DNA from: Deltaproteobacteria bacterium | GTDB lineage: Bacteria; Desulfobacterota; Desulfobulbia; Desulfobulbales; Desulfurivibrionaceae | NCBI GenBank assembly: GCA_021811385.1 | Contig: JAJZPC010000009.1 | Coordinates: 1-50,031, forward strand | DNA: 50,031 nucleotides | Direction: 5' to 3' | Shown: one piece after another, positions 26,282-35,354 of the stretch | How positions within the stretch are numbered: position 1 is the first letter of the stretch | Layout of the letters: each line of letters starts with the position of its first letter | Program-made: the position numbers and the translations under genes | Notes under the pieces: model-generated | Seen by the model: the letters and a program-made list of their open reading frames with translations, nothing else | Databases searched by the model: none | Told to the model about the DNA's origin: nothing

Positions 26282-28396
26282 CTATTTCTTGGGGTTGAGT
26301 TCGATGGTCCCCAGGGATTGCAATTGGGTCTGCGCGGTCAACTCGTTGTGGGAAAGGACCATGACGTGGGGCATGAACCGTTCCATGAGCCGCCGGAAAT
26401 GGCGGCGGATAATCGGGGCGCAGATGATGATGGGCTGGTAGCCTTCCAGGGAAACCTTTTCCACCATGGTCTTTGCCGAGGCCAGCAACCGTTGGGCCAG
26501 GTTCGGTTCCAGGTTGAGGAACACGCCCTGGTCGCTTTTCTGCAGCGATTCGCGGATCAGATCCTCGACCTGGGTGGAAAGGGTAAGAACCGTCAGCGTT
26601 CCCTGCTCATCGGTGAAGGAGCTGATGATGGAGCGGGCGAGTTTCTGGCGCACATACTCGGTGAGGATGTCCGGATCCTTGCCCAGGGGCGAGAAATCGG
26701 CCAGGGTTTCGCAGATGGTCAGCAGGTCGCGCAGGGAGACCCGCTCCCGCAGGAGATTCTGCAGCACCTTTTGGACCATCCCCAGGGGCAGCAGGCCGGG
26801 CACCAGCTCCTCCACCACCTTGGGGTGGGTCTTGGCCAGATTGTCCAGGAGCTTCTGGGTATCCTGGCGGCCGAGCAACTCGTCGGCGTGGGTGCGCAGC
26901 ACCTCGGTGAGGTGGGTGGCGATGACCGTGGATGGGTCAACCACGGTGTAGCCCGCCACCTGAGCCTCGTCTTTTTTCTCCTGGGCTATCCAGAGGGCGG
27001 GCAGCTGGAAGGCGGGTTCCATGGTGGGGATGCCTTCGATCTTCCGTTTGGCCATGCCGGAATCCATGGCCAGCAGATGGCCCATCATGATCTCGCCCCT
27101 GGCCACCTCCACCCCTTTGAGGAGCAGGACATACTGGTCGGGTTTGAGCTGGAGATTATCGCGCACATGCAAAGGCGGGATGATCATGCCCATGTCCATG
27201 GCAAACTGCCTGCGGATGGCCCGGATCCGTTCCAGCAGGTCGCCCTCCTGGGCCTCGTCAACCAGGGGGATAAGCCCGTAGCCCACCTCAAGCTGCAAGA
27301 CATCGAGGGGCAGCAGGCTTTCCACCGTTTCCGGCGCGCCGGGCAGCGGGGTGGCCGCCTTCTTTTCCTTTTCCGCCTCGACCTTTGCCTCTTCCTTGTC
27401 GGCGGCGGATTTATTGAAGGCCATCAGGGAGATGCCGCCCATGGCCATGCCCAGCAGGATAAAGGGCAGATGCGGCAACCCCGGCACCATGCCGAACAGG
27501 ATGATGATCCCGGAGGAAACCGCCATGGCCTGGGGCTGGAGGCCAAACTGTTTCATGAATTCCTTGCCCATGCTCACGTCGGAGGCGGCCCGGCTGACGA
27601 TGATACCCGCGGAGGTGGAGATGACCAGGGCCGGGATCTGGGAGACCAGGCCGTCGCCGATGGTGAGCAGGGTGTAGGTTTCCGCTGCCTGGGCAGCCTG
27701 CATGTTCTGCATGATGACGCCGATGAAGAACCCGCCGATGATATTGATGACTATGATCACCAGACTGGCCACGGCCTCGCCGCGCACGAACTTGCTGGCG
27801 CCGTCCATGGCTCCGTAAAACTCCGATTGGCGGCTGACCTCGGAGCGGCGGCGTTTGGCCTCCGCTTCGTTGATCAGGCCGGCGTTGAGATCCGCGTCAA
27901 TGGCCATCTGCTTGCCGGGCATGGCGTCCAATGTGAAACGGGCCGCCACCTCGGCGATACGGCCGGAGCCCTTGGTGATGACCACGAAGTTGATCAGCAC
28001 CATGATCAGGAAGATGATGATGCCCACGGCGAAGTTGCCGCCCACCACGAAATTGCCGAAGGATTGGATGACATGGCCCACCGCGCCGACGCCTTCATGG
28101 CCGTGGAGCAGGATGAGCCGGGTCGAGGCGATGTTCAGCGCCAGCCGGAACAGGGTGGTGATCAGGAGCAGCGAGGGAAAGGAGGAAAAATCCAGCGGAT
28201 TGGTGTTGTACATGCTCATCAGGAGGATGAGCAGGCCGACGGTGATGTTGAAGGAAAGCAGCATGTCGAGCAGGAAGGGCGGCAGCGGCACGATCATGAC
28301 CATGAGAATGGCCACGACCCCGAGCGCCACGAAGAGGCCCGACATCTCGAAGTTGACTGCTTTCAGCCCTGTTGCGGCGCCGGGGTTATCTGCCAT
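26282..28396 (-). CDS. flhA: Flagellar export apparatus protein FlhA
   Basis: Large component of the type III export gate, 704 aa from the ATG at 28396. Eight TM segments occupy about residues 15-325, including LDMLLSFNITVGLLILLMSM and the conserved FHIPEP-region equivalents (TLFRLALNIASTRLIL; FVRGEAVASLVIIVIN). A large cytoplasmic domain (about 360-704) receives substrate-chaperone complexes. A TTG 11 codons upstream is a possible alternative start. It lies 78 bases after flhB. Confidence 0.97.
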   Translation of the reverse strand: MADNPGAATGLKAVNFEMSGLFVALGVVAILMVMIVPLPPFLLDMLLSFNITVGLLILLMSMYNTNPLDFSSFPSLLLITTLFRLALNIASTRLILLHGHEGVGAVGHVIQSFGNFVVGGNFAVGIIIFLIMVLINFVVITKGSGRIAEVAARFTLDAMPGKQMAIDADLNAGLINEAEAKRRRSEVSRQSEFYGAMDGASKFVRGEAVASLVIIVINIIGGFFIGVIMQNMQAAQAAETYTLLTIGDGLVSQIPALVISTSAGIIVSRAASDVSMGKEFMKQFGLQPQAMAVSSGIIILFGMVPGLPHLPFILLGMAMGGISLMAFNKSAADKEEAKVEAEKEKKAATPLPGAPETVESLLPLDVLQLEVGYGLIPLVDEAQEGDLLERIRAIRRQFAMDMGMIIPPLHVRDNLQLKPDQYVLLLKGVEVARGEIMMGHLLAMDSGMAKRKIEGIPTMEPAFQLPALWIAQEKKDEAQVAGYTVVDPSTVIATHLTEVLRTHADELLGRQDTQKLLDNLAKTHPKVVEELVPGLLPLGMVQKVLQNLLRERVSLRDLLTICETLADFSPLGKDPDILTEYVRQKLARSIISSFTDEQGTLTVLTLSTQVEDLIRESLQKSDQGVFLNLEPNLAQRLLASAKTMVEKVSLEGYQPIIICAPIIRRHFRRLMERFMPHVMVLSHNELTAQTQLQSLGTIELNPKK

Positions 28397-28474
28397 GGTT
28401 GCACGGACCAACAGTGGTAATGGTTGCAAGGGTTGATTGGTAAAGCATATCTGAGAGTACCGTATTCATCGCAA

Positions 28475-29545
28475 TCAAGCCCGTTTTCGTTTGACGTTGT
28501 ACACATAAGCCAAAACCTCGGCCACGGTCTGGAAGAGGTTTTCCGGGATGGCCTCGCCCAAGTCCACGCTTTTGTACAGGGCCTGGGCCAGGGGCTTGTC
28601 CTCCACCAGGGGGATGGAGTGCTCCTCGGCGATTTCACGGATCTTCTGGGCGATGACCCCGGCGCCCTTGGCCAGCACCGTGGGGGCCGCCATGGCCAGG
28701 GCATCGTAGCGCAGGGCGATGGCCAGCCGGGTGGGGTTGGTGATGACCACATCCGCCTTGGGCACCTCGGACATCATCCGCTGCCGGGCCATCTGCATCT
28801 GGATGGAGCGGATGCGGCCCTTGACGTGGGGGTCGCCCTCGGTCTGCTTGGCTTCGTCCTTGATCTCCTGCTTGGTCATCTTCATCTTTTCCATGAACTG
28901 CCAGCGCTGGAAGGCATAGTCCACCGCCGCGAGCACCGCGATGATCAGCGCGGATTTCAGGAAGATCCAGAAGGCGACCCTGCTCATGAAGGCAAGAATG
29001 GGCATGGGCTCCTGATCCATGAGGGGCAGGATGCCGGGCAGCGCCTTCATCACTTCCGCATAGGAAACGTAGCCGATGATGACCAGTTTGGCCACGGATT
29101 TGACCACATTGGCCAGGGTCTGCTTGGAAAAGAGGCGGGCGAATCCCTGGATCGGGTCGATCTTGTCGAATTTCGGCGCCAGTTTTTCCGTGGTGAAGAG
29201 GAAGCCGACCTGGGCGTAATTGGCCGCCAGGGCCGTGACAAAGATGGCCCCCATGACCGGTGCGAGGAGCAGACCGCTCTGGAGCATGGTTTCCCGGGTG
29301 AGCACGGTCATGTTGTTGGGGGTAATGGTAATGGCGTGCAGGTTGCCGAGGTAGTACCTGAGCAGGAGGAGGAATTGCCCCAGCATGTAATCGCTTGAGT
29401 AATACAGGGTGAGCAGGCCGGCGAGCAGGACGGCGGCGGAGGGCACTTCCATGCTCTTGGCCACGTCGCCCTTTTTTCTGGCCTCCTGGATGCGCCGGGA
29501 GGTGGGGGCCTCGCTTTTTTTCTGGCCGGAGGATTCGTCCGCCAT
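28475..29545 (-). CDS. flhB: Flagellar export switch protein FlhB, with an NPTR in place of NPTH
   Basis: Export-gate protein of 356 aa that undergoes self-cleavage to switch substrate class. It has four TM segments (about 35-60, 88-110, 145-170 and 185-210), then a cytoplasmic domain. The autocleavage site reads N270-P271-T272-R273 followed by LAIALRYD; in most FlhB and YscU proteins the fourth residue is His. The C-terminus (EEHSIPLVEDKPLAQALY) is normal. Asn and Pro, the chemically essential pair, are intact. Start ATG is 4 bases after the fliR stop. Confidence 0.96.
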   Translation of the reverse strand: MADESSGQKKSEAPTSRRIQEARKKGDVAKSMEVPSAAVLLAGLLTLYYSSDYMLGQFLLLLRYYLGNLHAITITPNNMTVLTRETMLQSGLLLAPVMGAIFVTALAANYAQVGFLFTTEKLAPKFDKIDPIQGFARLFSKQTLANVVKSVAKLVIIGYVSYAEVMKALPGILPLMDQEPMPILAFMSRVAFWIFLKSALIIAVLAAVDYAFQRWQFMEKMKMTKQEIKDEAKQTEGDPHVKGRIRSIQMQMARQRMMSEVPKADVVITNPTRLAIALRYDALAMAAPTVLAKGAGVIAQKIREIAEEHSIPLVEDKPLAQALYKSVDLGEAIPENLFQTVAEVLAYVYNVKRKRA

Positions 29546-29548
29546 CTA

Positions 29549-30340
29549 TCAGCCCCCCATGCCCATGGCCAGGCGGGGCAGAAGCCGGGCCAGCATTTCA
29601 AAATTCGCGATCATCAGCGGCAAGAGATACGCCAGGGACAATCCGGCAAAGATAAAGCCAACCGCAAGGTTTATCGGCAACCCGACGATCAGGATCGGAA
29701 TCTGGGGGACGGTTTTGGCGACGATGCCCATGGCCACATGGGAGAAAAACAGGGCCGCGCCTGCCGGGGCCATGATCTTGACGGCAAGGACGAACATGTG
29801 CGAGGCCCCTTGCATGAGCCCCTCGAAGGTGGCCTTGGTTATGGTGGCCGCGCCGGGGTTCAGCCACTCGAAGCTCTCCACCAGGGTGGAGAAAAACATG
29901 TGGTGGCCGTTGATGCTTAAAAAAATCAGGATGGCGGTGAGATTCCAGAGCATGCCTATGGGCGAGACCTGGGTGCCGAACTGGGGGTCCATGACGCCCG
30001 CCACCCCCATGCCCATCTGGATGCCGACCATCTGGCCGGCGATCTCGGTGGCGGCAAAGATGCACCGGGCAAAAACAGCCAGGGTTGCGCCCAGCAGGAT
30101 CTCGGAGAGTACCAGCACCACAAAGCCGAGGGGAGCGCCGGTTATCAGGCGCGGGTCAACCCGGACCACCGGCAGCAAAACCAGGGAGGTCATCAGGGCC
30201 AGCAGGATCTTGATCTGGGGGGGCACGCTTGTCGAACCGAGGACGGGCATGAAAAACAAAAGCGGCGCCACTCGGGTCAGGATAATGACCATGGAAAGGA
30301 GTTGGGTCAGGGTCCAGTTCAGCAGCGCGGCTTCGGGCAT
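29549..30340 (-). CDS. fliR: Flagellar export apparatus protein FliR
   Basis: Membrane protein of about 263 aa, part of the FliPQR export pore. It has many hydrophobic segments and the family stretch AGQMVGIQMGMGVAGVMDPQFGTQVSPIG near residue 100. The ATG at 30340 (MPEAALLNW) is preferred; a TTG five codons upstream (30355) is possible. It begins 17 bases after fliQ and ends 4 bases before flhB. Confidence 0.95.
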   Translation of the reverse strand: MPEAALLNWTLTQLLSMVIILTRVAPLLFFMPVLGSTSVPPQIKILLALMTSLVLLPVVRVDPRLITGAPLGFVVLVLSEILLGATLAVFARCIFAATEIAGQMVGIQMGMGVAGVMDPQFGTQVSPIGMLWNLTAILIFLSINGHHMFFSTLVESFEWLNPGAATITKATFEGLMQGASHMFVLAVKIMAPAGAALFFSHVAMGIVAKTVPQIPILIVGLPINLAVGFIFAGLSLAYLLPLMIANFEMLARLLPRLAMGMGG

Positions 30341-30356
30341 GGTGCGGGCTCGCAAG

Positions 30357-30626
30357 TCAACGGATGATGGTCGGCAGATTCACGATCAGCTCATGGGTGT
30401 AATCCACCAGCTTGGTGATCATCCAGGAGGCAAGAAACAGCAAAGTCGCCATGACTGCCACGATCTTGGGGACAAAGGTCAGGGTCATTTCCTGGATCTG
30501 GGTGATCGCCTGAAACAGAGAGATCAGCAACCCCACCACCATGGCCACCAGCAATACCGGCGCGGAGAGCAACAGGGTCAGGGTGACGGCATTCTGGACC
30601 AGGGAGATGGCTTCCGGAGGAGTCAT
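30357..30626 (-). CDS. fliQ: Flagellar export apparatus protein FliQ
   Basis: Two-helix membrane protein of 89 aa, the usual size. The conserved core VVGLLISLFQAITQIQEMTLTFVPKI is present at about residues 30-55. It starts 4 bases after the fliP stop and sits in the canonical fliP-fliQ-fliR order. Confidence 0.96.
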   Translation of the reverse strand: MTPPEAISLVQNAVTLTLLLSAPVLLVAMVVGLLISLFQAITQIQEMTLTFVPKIVAVMATLLFLASWMITKLVDYTHELIVNLPTIIR

Positions 30627-30629
30627 GTT

Positions 30630-31397
30630 TTACACCACAAAGCTTTTTACCAGGGAGCCCACAATCAGGTACCAGCCGTCCACCAGGACAAAGAGCAGGA
30701 GCTTGAAGGGCAGGGAGACCATGACCGGAGGCAGCATCATCATACCCATGGACAGCAGGATGCTGGCCACCACCATGTCGATGATCAGAAAGGGCAGGAA
30801 GAGGACAAAGCCGATGGTGAACGCGGTTTTGAGCTCGCTGATCATGAAGGAGGGGATGAGTATGGCGGTGGAGACCTCTTCCTTGTTTTTCGGTTTGGGG
30901 GTCTTGGACAGGGAAAGAAAGAGTTCCAGATCCTTTTCTCTGGTCTGTTTGAACATGAAGGCGCGCACCGGTTTTGCCGCCTCCTCCAGGGCCTGTTCCG
31001 CGTTGATCTGCTCGGCCATGTAGGGCTTGATGGCGGTGGTGTTGACCTGATTGAAAACCGGGGTCATGATGAACACCGTGAGAAAGAGCGCCAACCCGAT
31101 GAGAACCTGGGTCGGCGGCACCTGCTGGGTGCCGAGGGCTTGACGCAAAAAGGAAAAGGCGATCACCAGCCGGGTGAAGGAGGTCATCATCAGCAGGATG
31201 GCCGGGGCCATGGAGAGCACCGTGAACAGCAGGAGGATCTCGATGAGGGCGGAAACCTGCTTGGGGTTCTGGGCCTCGCCCACGCCGATCTGCAGGGTGG
31301 GCAGGGTCACGGCGCTGCTCGTGCCGGGGCAAAGGAGGATGAGCCCTGCGAGCAGACCGATGAGCATGGGCCAGGATGGCAGAGGTTTATTGTGCAT
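30630..31397 (-). CDS. fliP: Flagellar export apparatus protein FliP
   Basis: Core of the export pore, 255 aa. A cleavable-looking signal peptide (residues 1-29, ending GTSSA) is followed by four TM segments. Signatures are SFTRLVIAFSFLRQALGTQQVPPTQVL near 72 and the C-terminal LPFLIIDMVVASILLSMGMMMLPP. The start overlaps the 3' end of fliO by 11 bases. Confidence 0.97.
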   Translation of the reverse strand: MHNKPLPSWPMLIGLLAGLILLCPGTSSAVTLPTLQIGVGEAQNPKQVSALIEILLLFTVLSMAPAILLMMTSFTRLVIAFSFLRQALGTQQVPPTQVLIGLALFLTVFIMTPVFNQVNTTAIKPYMAEQINAEQALEEAAKPVRAFMFKQTREKDLELFLSLSKTPKPKNKEEVSTAILIPSFMISELKTAFTIGFVLFLPFLIIDMVVASILLSMGMMMLPPVMVSLPFKLLLFVLVDGWYLIVGSLVKSFVV

Positions 31398-31929
31398 GGG
31401 GTTTTTCCTTTTTTTGCTTCATGCCGGAGATGGTCTGGCTGGCCTTGTCGAGCAGGGAGGCAAAGGAGTCCGGCAGGGGGGGGAATGTTTTCCTGGAACG
31501 CGTTGCCTCGGTAAGGCGGTCATTGGCGTCGAGGGTGGCCAGCAGGGTGATCTGCTGCTCGGTGAGGCCGATCACCAGATAAGAACCTGCCACCTCGAGG
31601 ACGCTCACCTGTTTTTTGGGGGCCAGCATCCGGCTGTCGAGAACCGTGATGAGGCCTTCCTGGCCGGGGCCGCCCTTGGCCAGGCCCAATTTTCTGATCC
31701 AAAAGAGCAGCAGGAGCATCAGCCCCACCACCAGGATAAGGGAGCCGAGGGTTTTGAAGATGGCCATGGTCAGGGAAATGGTTTCCTGATTGCCGGTGAG
31801 GGTGGTGGACTGTTCCGCGGCCAGGAGCATGAGCGGGCAGGAGAGGTGGTACAGCAGGCTGGTCCCCAAGGCGGCCAACGTCTTTTGGAAGAGCATTCCT
31901 TGGGTGGATGATGGTTGCCGGTTCTTCAT
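31387..31929 (-). CDS. fliO: Flagellar biosynthesis protein FliO
   Basis: FliP assembly chaperone, about 180 aa from the ATG at 31929 (a GTG five codons upstream is possible). It has an N-terminal hydrophobic segment, a TM helix at about residues 60-80, and the FliO domain LGLAKGGPGQEGLITVLDSRMLAPKKQVSVLEVAGSYLVIGLTE, then a basic tail. It is longer at the N-terminus than enteric FliO. The match is weaker than for other export genes, but the position before fliP makes the call firm. Confidence 0.88.
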   Translation of the reverse strand: MKNRQPSSTQGMLFQKTLAALGTSLLYHLSCPLMLLAAEQSTTLTGNQETISLTMAIFKTLGSLILVVGLMLLLLFWIRKLGLAKGGPGQEGLITVLDSRMLAPKKQVSVLEVAGSYLVIGLTEQQITLLATLDANDRLTEATRSRKTFPPLPDSFASLLDKASQTISGMKQKKEKPHAQ

Positions 31930-31987
31930 GATGGTTCTGTCCACTCAGGTGATCACATTCTTTGCATGCGGCAGGGGCGGCGACACA

Positions 31988-32401
31988 TCAGCCGATGTTC
32001 TTGATCCGGTCCGCCTGGCTGATGATCTCGGTGATCCGCACCCCGAATCGCTCGTTGACCACGATCACCTCGCCCTTGCCCAGCAGTTTGTCGTTGACAA
32101 AGATCTCCACCGGTTCGCCCGCTGCCTTGTCGAGTTCGACCACCGACCCTTGGGTCAGTTGCAGCATCTTATTGATGATCATGCTGGTCCGCCCCAGTTC
32201 CACGGTGACGTTCAGGGGGATATCCAGCAGAAAGTCAAGGTTCTGGCTGCCGGTCGGGGCGGTGGTCGCGGGAGAGCCCAGTTCGGCAAAAGCCGGGGCT
32301 TGAGCCCCTCCGGAACTTTCATGTTCGCTCAAGGCGGCAGCCCAGTCATCACCGGCTCCTTCCGCCTTTGTGTCGGCGGCGTCCAAGGGGTCGTCAGCCA
32401 T
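31988..32401 (-). CDS. fliN: Flagellar motor switch protein FliN
   Basis: C-ring protein of 137 aa. Residues 1-55 are an acidic, variable N-terminal extension. The SpoA (FliN/FliM C) domain spans about 57-135: LDFLLDIPLNVTVELGRTSMIINKMLQLTQGSVVELDK and VNDKLLGKGEVIVVNERFGVRITEI. It lies between fliM and fliO. Confidence 0.96.
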   Translation of the reverse strand: MADDPLDAADTKAEGAGDDWAAALSEHESSGGAQAPAFAELGSPATTAPTGSQNLDFLLDIPLNVTVELGRTSMIINKMLQLTQGSVVELDKAAGEPVEIFVNDKLLGKGEVIVVNERFGVRITEIISQADRIKNIG

Positions 32402-32478
32402 GGTTCTTCTCCTTTTGAAAGGTGGTCTTCTCGTGTGAAAGGCTCAAGGTGAAAGGCTTGGACCTTACACCTTGTCCT
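32402..32478 (-). repeat. Repeat-bearing spacer between fliM and fliN
   Basis: The 77-base spacer holds a direct repeat GTGAAAGGCT (32435-32444 and 32449-32458) and related AAGG/CCTT words that can pair with each other. It resembles the heptad spacer after dut. Confidence 0.4.
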
Positions 32479-33468
32479 TCATTCCCGGTTCGGGTCAAGA
32501 ACCTTTTTCTTGATGAGCAGCGCATTGTTGCCGCGATGCACGCCGGGGGTTCCCATGTATTTTCTTTCTCCGGCGACAAAGGCAGGGAGGAGGTCGTCGG
32601 TGCGGCGTTCCAGCTGGATGATGTCGCCGACCACCAGCTCCATGACATCCCCCGCTGAGATGGTGGCGCTCCCCAGTTCCACCACAAAATCCACCGGGAT
32701 GTTCTTGATGTTTTCGGTGAGGACGCGTTTGATGCTGATATCCTCGTCGCTCTGTTCCCGCTGGAAGGTGGTGAGCAGCTTGCCCTTGACCGATTCCAGG
32801 TTGCTCATGGGGATGCAGACCGTGATGCTGCCCACGGCCCGGTCCATATCCACATCGTAGCGGCAGATGATCACCACGTCCTCGGGCTGGCAGATCTTGG
32901 CGAACTGCGGATTGATCTCGCTTCTGATGTACTGGACCTTGAGGGGTTGCAGGGAATACCAGGCCTTTTCCAGGTCGTTGAGCAGGAGATTCACCACCCG
33001 CCGGATGAGCCGTTGTTCGATGGCCGTGAAATCGCGGCCCTCGATGCGGATGTTTCTGGTGCCGGTGCCGCCCAGGAAGTTTTCCACCAGGGTGAAGACC
33101 AGCTTGGGTTCAAGAACGATGAGGGCATGGCCCCGGAAGGGCGCCATCCGGAAGATCTGCAGGCTGCTCGGCACGGGCAGGGTGCGGACAAAGGCGCCGA
33201 AGCGTTCCAGCTCGATGGGGGCGGAGGTCAGGTCGATGATCCGGCGCAGGGTGGTGGAAAGCGAGGTGCGGACCGCACGCATGAAGGCGTCCGAGATCGC
33301 CTCCATGGCCGGCATCTTGACCTGGACGATCCTTTCCTGCCGGGTAAAGTCGTAGGCCTGATAGCCCAGGGCTTCCGCGTCAATGGGCTCTTCCGGTTCC
33401 TCGATCTCGCCGCCGGAAATTCCCTTGAGTAGCGCGTCAACCTCGTCCTGGCTGAGAATCTGTTCCAT
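32479..33468 (-). CDS. fliM: Flagellar motor switch protein FliM
   Basis: C-ring protein of 329 aa that binds CheY-P. The N-terminal CheY-binding motif LSQDEVDALLKGI is at residues 4-16. The CheC-like middle domain (about 45-230) includes LGGTGTRNIRIEGRDFTAIEQR. A C-terminal SpoA domain follows (about 245-320, VVELGSATISAGDVMELVVGDIIQLER). It follows fliL by 59 bases. Confidence 0.97.
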   Translation of the reverse strand: MEQILSQDEVDALLKGISGGEIEEPEEPIDAEALGYQAYDFTRQERIVQVKMPAMEAISDAFMRAVRTSLSTTLRRIIDLTSAPIELERFGAFVRTLPVPSSLQIFRMAPFRGHALIVLEPKLVFTLVENFLGGTGTRNIRIEGRDFTAIEQRLIRRVVNLLLNDLEKAWYSLQPLKVQYIRSEINPQFAKICQPEDVVIICRYDVDMDRAVGSITVCIPMSNLESVKGKLLTTFQREQSDEDISIKRVLTENIKNIPVDFVVELGSATISAGDVMELVVGDIIQLERRTDDLLPAFVAGERKYMGTPGVHRGNNALLIKKKVLDPNRE

Positions 33469-33527
33469 GCTTGTCCGCTGGGTGTGGTGGGCTGCTTTTT
33501 CGGGTTAACATGCAGAAGCCGAAGGGG

Positions 33528-34028
33528 CTACTGCACGACAAATTCCGTAAAATAAATATTCTTGATATGGTCGGGCCGCATGATCTCGTTGAAACGCTCC
33601 AGCAACTCATCGCGGACCCGGATCTTGCCTTCCGGGGTCATGACCTCTTCAAAGCCGAGGCTGGTGAGCATCATGATCACCATGTCGCGCAGCTTGGGCG
33701 CCGCCTTGGTGGCCTTGTCCACGGCTTCCTTGCTTTCAAGTTCCAGTTCGATCTTGACCTTGAGGTAGCGTTTGCCCTTGGGGTCGGCCAGATTGACGAC
33801 AAAGGGTTCCATGACCAGCATTTCGCCGATCACCGGGGTGGCCTCTTTTTTGGCCTCCTGTTCGGCAACCTCTTCAACCGCCGGCTTGTGGCTCATGAAT
33901 TTGGTATAGGCGAAAAAGCCTCCGCCGCCGAGGACGAGGATGCCTACGCCAAGGATGATGAAAAAGCCCATCTTGGATTTCTTCTTAGGAACATCTTCTG
34001 TTGCCTGTGGGTCTTTATCCGCAGCCAT
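33528..34028 (-). CDS. fliL: Flagellar basal body-associated protein FliL
   Basis: Stator-associated single-pass membrane protein, 166 aa from the ATG at 34028, which follows a GAGGAG ribosome-binding site. A basic N-terminus (KKKSK) precedes the TM helix at about residues 20-40, and the periplasmic FliL domain (80-166) ends in IKNIYFTEFVVQ. It is the first gene of the flagellar export operon, about 60 bases downstream of a sigma-54 promoter. Confidence 0.94.
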   Translation of the reverse strand: MAADKDPQATEDVPKKKSKMGFFIILGVGILVLGGGGFFAYTKFMSHKPAVEEVAEQEAKKEATPVIGEMLVMEPFVVNLADPKGKRYLKVKIELELESKEAVDKATKAAPKLRDMVIMMLTSLGFEEVMTPEGKIRVRDELLERFNEIMRPDHIKNIYFTEFVVQ

Positions 34029-34097
34029 GGTTCTGTCTCCTCGAGGAAAAAGGAAGGTGGGGAAAACTCCGGCGCCTTCTCTTTGGTTTGGTTGTAA

Positions 34098-34113
34098 AGC
34101 AAGCATTGTGCCG
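34098..34113 (-). promoter_or_regulatory. Sigma-54 promoter upstream of fliL
   Basis: On the minus strand CGGCACA-ATGC-TTGCT keeps the invariant GG and GC dinucleotides at the right distance (10 bases between) and most flanking positions. It lies about 70 bases before the fliL start. It suggests that the flagellar block from fliL onward is an RpoN-dependent class. Confidence 0.75.
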
Positions 34114-34307
34114 CGAGGCTTTTAATATGTATAACACTATATGTAAATTATCGGTAATTCAATGTATTTCTGGAAAATAACCATGGGGAACGGTCTTTTT
34201 CGGACGGCGATGTCCGGGGATATTCGTCATAATCTTGACTTCCATCGGGCGGAGCGTCAAAAAAACATCGATGCATTACAGACAAAGCGGGAAGGCGAGG
34301 GGGCGGG
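34114..34307. other. Divergent intergenic region between fliL and the DUF362 gene
   Basis: About 190 AT-richer bases between the fliL promoter and the divergent DUF362 gene. Pentamer arms TTGAC/GTCAA with a 16-base spacer lie at about 34235-34260. No gene and no clear plus-strand promoter can be supported. Confidence 0.35.
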
Positions 34308-35234
34308 ATGGAGCTGAAGGCATGTGAGGTCGGTCTGGCGGCATGCAGCCGGTATGACCGCCAATTGTTGAAGGATCGGGTGGAGACGCTGTGCAACGCC
34401 TTGGGCTTTCGGGTTTCCCCGGGAAGCAGGGTGCTGCTCAAGCCCAATCTGGTTTCCGCCGTGCGGAATACCGGGCTGGCCTGCACCCATCCGGAGGTCG
34501 TCGCCGCGGCGGCGGAGTGGTTTCTCGACCACTCCGCCGTAGTGCGGGTCGGGGATTCCCCGGCCTTCGGCACGGCCCTGGGCGTCATGGAGGCCTGCGG
34601 GATCAGGGCGGCGCTCAAAGGGCTGCCGGTGCGTATGGTCAATTTCGATGGGGCGCAGCCGGTTCGTCTCGCCTCCGGGCTGTCCGTGGGGGTGGCGCGG
34701 GCGGTGCGCGAGTGCGATCTGCTGGTCAACCTGCCCAAGATCAAGGCCCACGGCCAGCTCTATATTACCCTGGCGGTGAAGAACTACTTCGGGGCGGTGG
34801 TCGGGTTTCGCAAGCCCTGGCTCCATGCCCGGTACGGCGATGTCGATAACCGGTTCGAGGGCATGCTGGTAGATCTCCTTGGGGTGCTGCCCGGAGGGAT
34901 CACCCTGGCCGACGGGGTGATGGCCATGCATGTGGACGGGCCGGTGGGGGGCAAGCCTTTTTCCTTGCATCTGCTGGCGGGAGGGCTCAATCCCGTGGCC
35001 CTGGATACGGCCCTGCTTGAGGTGCTCGGTCTTCCTTTCCAGGCAAGCCCTGTCTGGCGGGAATGCCGACGGCGCAACCTTGTCGGCGGCAGCCTCGAAG
35101 AACTGTCATTCCCGCTGGCCAGGCCGGAAGAGGTCGCGGTCCAGGGGTTTCAGCCCCCGGTCCGCCTGAGGCCGGTGAGTTTCCATCCCTGGCGGCTCTT
35201 GCGAGGCGGACTGAAACGGCTCATGGCCAGGTAA
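34308..35234 (+). CDS. DUF362 domain-containing protein
   Basis: Protein of 308 aa with the DUF362 signature: VLLKPNLVS near residue 42, THPEVVAAAAEWF near 61, and the conserved CDLLVNLPKIKAHGQLYITLAVKNYFGAVVG near 138-168. There is no ferredoxin domain, unlike many DUF362 proteins. The biochemical role of the family is unsettled, with links to iron-sulfur or redox proteins in anaerobes. It is transcribed away from the flagellar operon and sits 120 bases before fabL. Confidence 0.8.
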   Translation: MELKACEVGLAACSRYDRQLLKDRVETLCNALGFRVSPGSRVLLKPNLVSAVRNTGLACTHPEVVAAAAEWFLDHSAVVRVGDSPAFGTALGVMEACGIRAALKGLPVRMVNFDGAQPVRLASGLSVGVARAVRECDLLVNLPKIKAHGQLYITLAVKNYFGAVVGFRKPWLHARYGDVDNRFEGMLVDLLGVLPGGITLADGVMAMHVDGPVGGKPFSLHLLAGGLNPVALDTALLEVLGLPFQASPVWRECRRRNLVGGSLEELSFPLARPEEVAVQGFQPPVRLRPVSFHPWRLLRGGLKRLMAR

Positions 35235-35239
35235 TTCCA

Positions 35240-35258
35240 TTTCCCGTCCGGCGGGAAA
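35240..35258 (+). terminator. Short hairpin after the DUF362 gene
   Basis: TTTCCCG (35240-35246) and CGGGAAA (35252-35258) pair around a 5-base loop, followed by GTCTTCTTT. This is a weak candidate terminator. An overlapping alternative pairing is GGAAAGT with ACTTTCC. Confidence 0.4.
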
Positions 35259-35354
35259 GTCTTCTTTACTTTCCGGCCTGAAGATTTTATCGTGGGCAGC
35301 ACGTTGAGGTACTCAAACCCTATACAGGGACAGCTATAACGAGGAGCAGGAGTT

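Noticed and set aside
26318..28420. A 700-codon frame antisense to flhA
   Set aside because: His/Gly/Gln-rich shadow of flhA with no domain.
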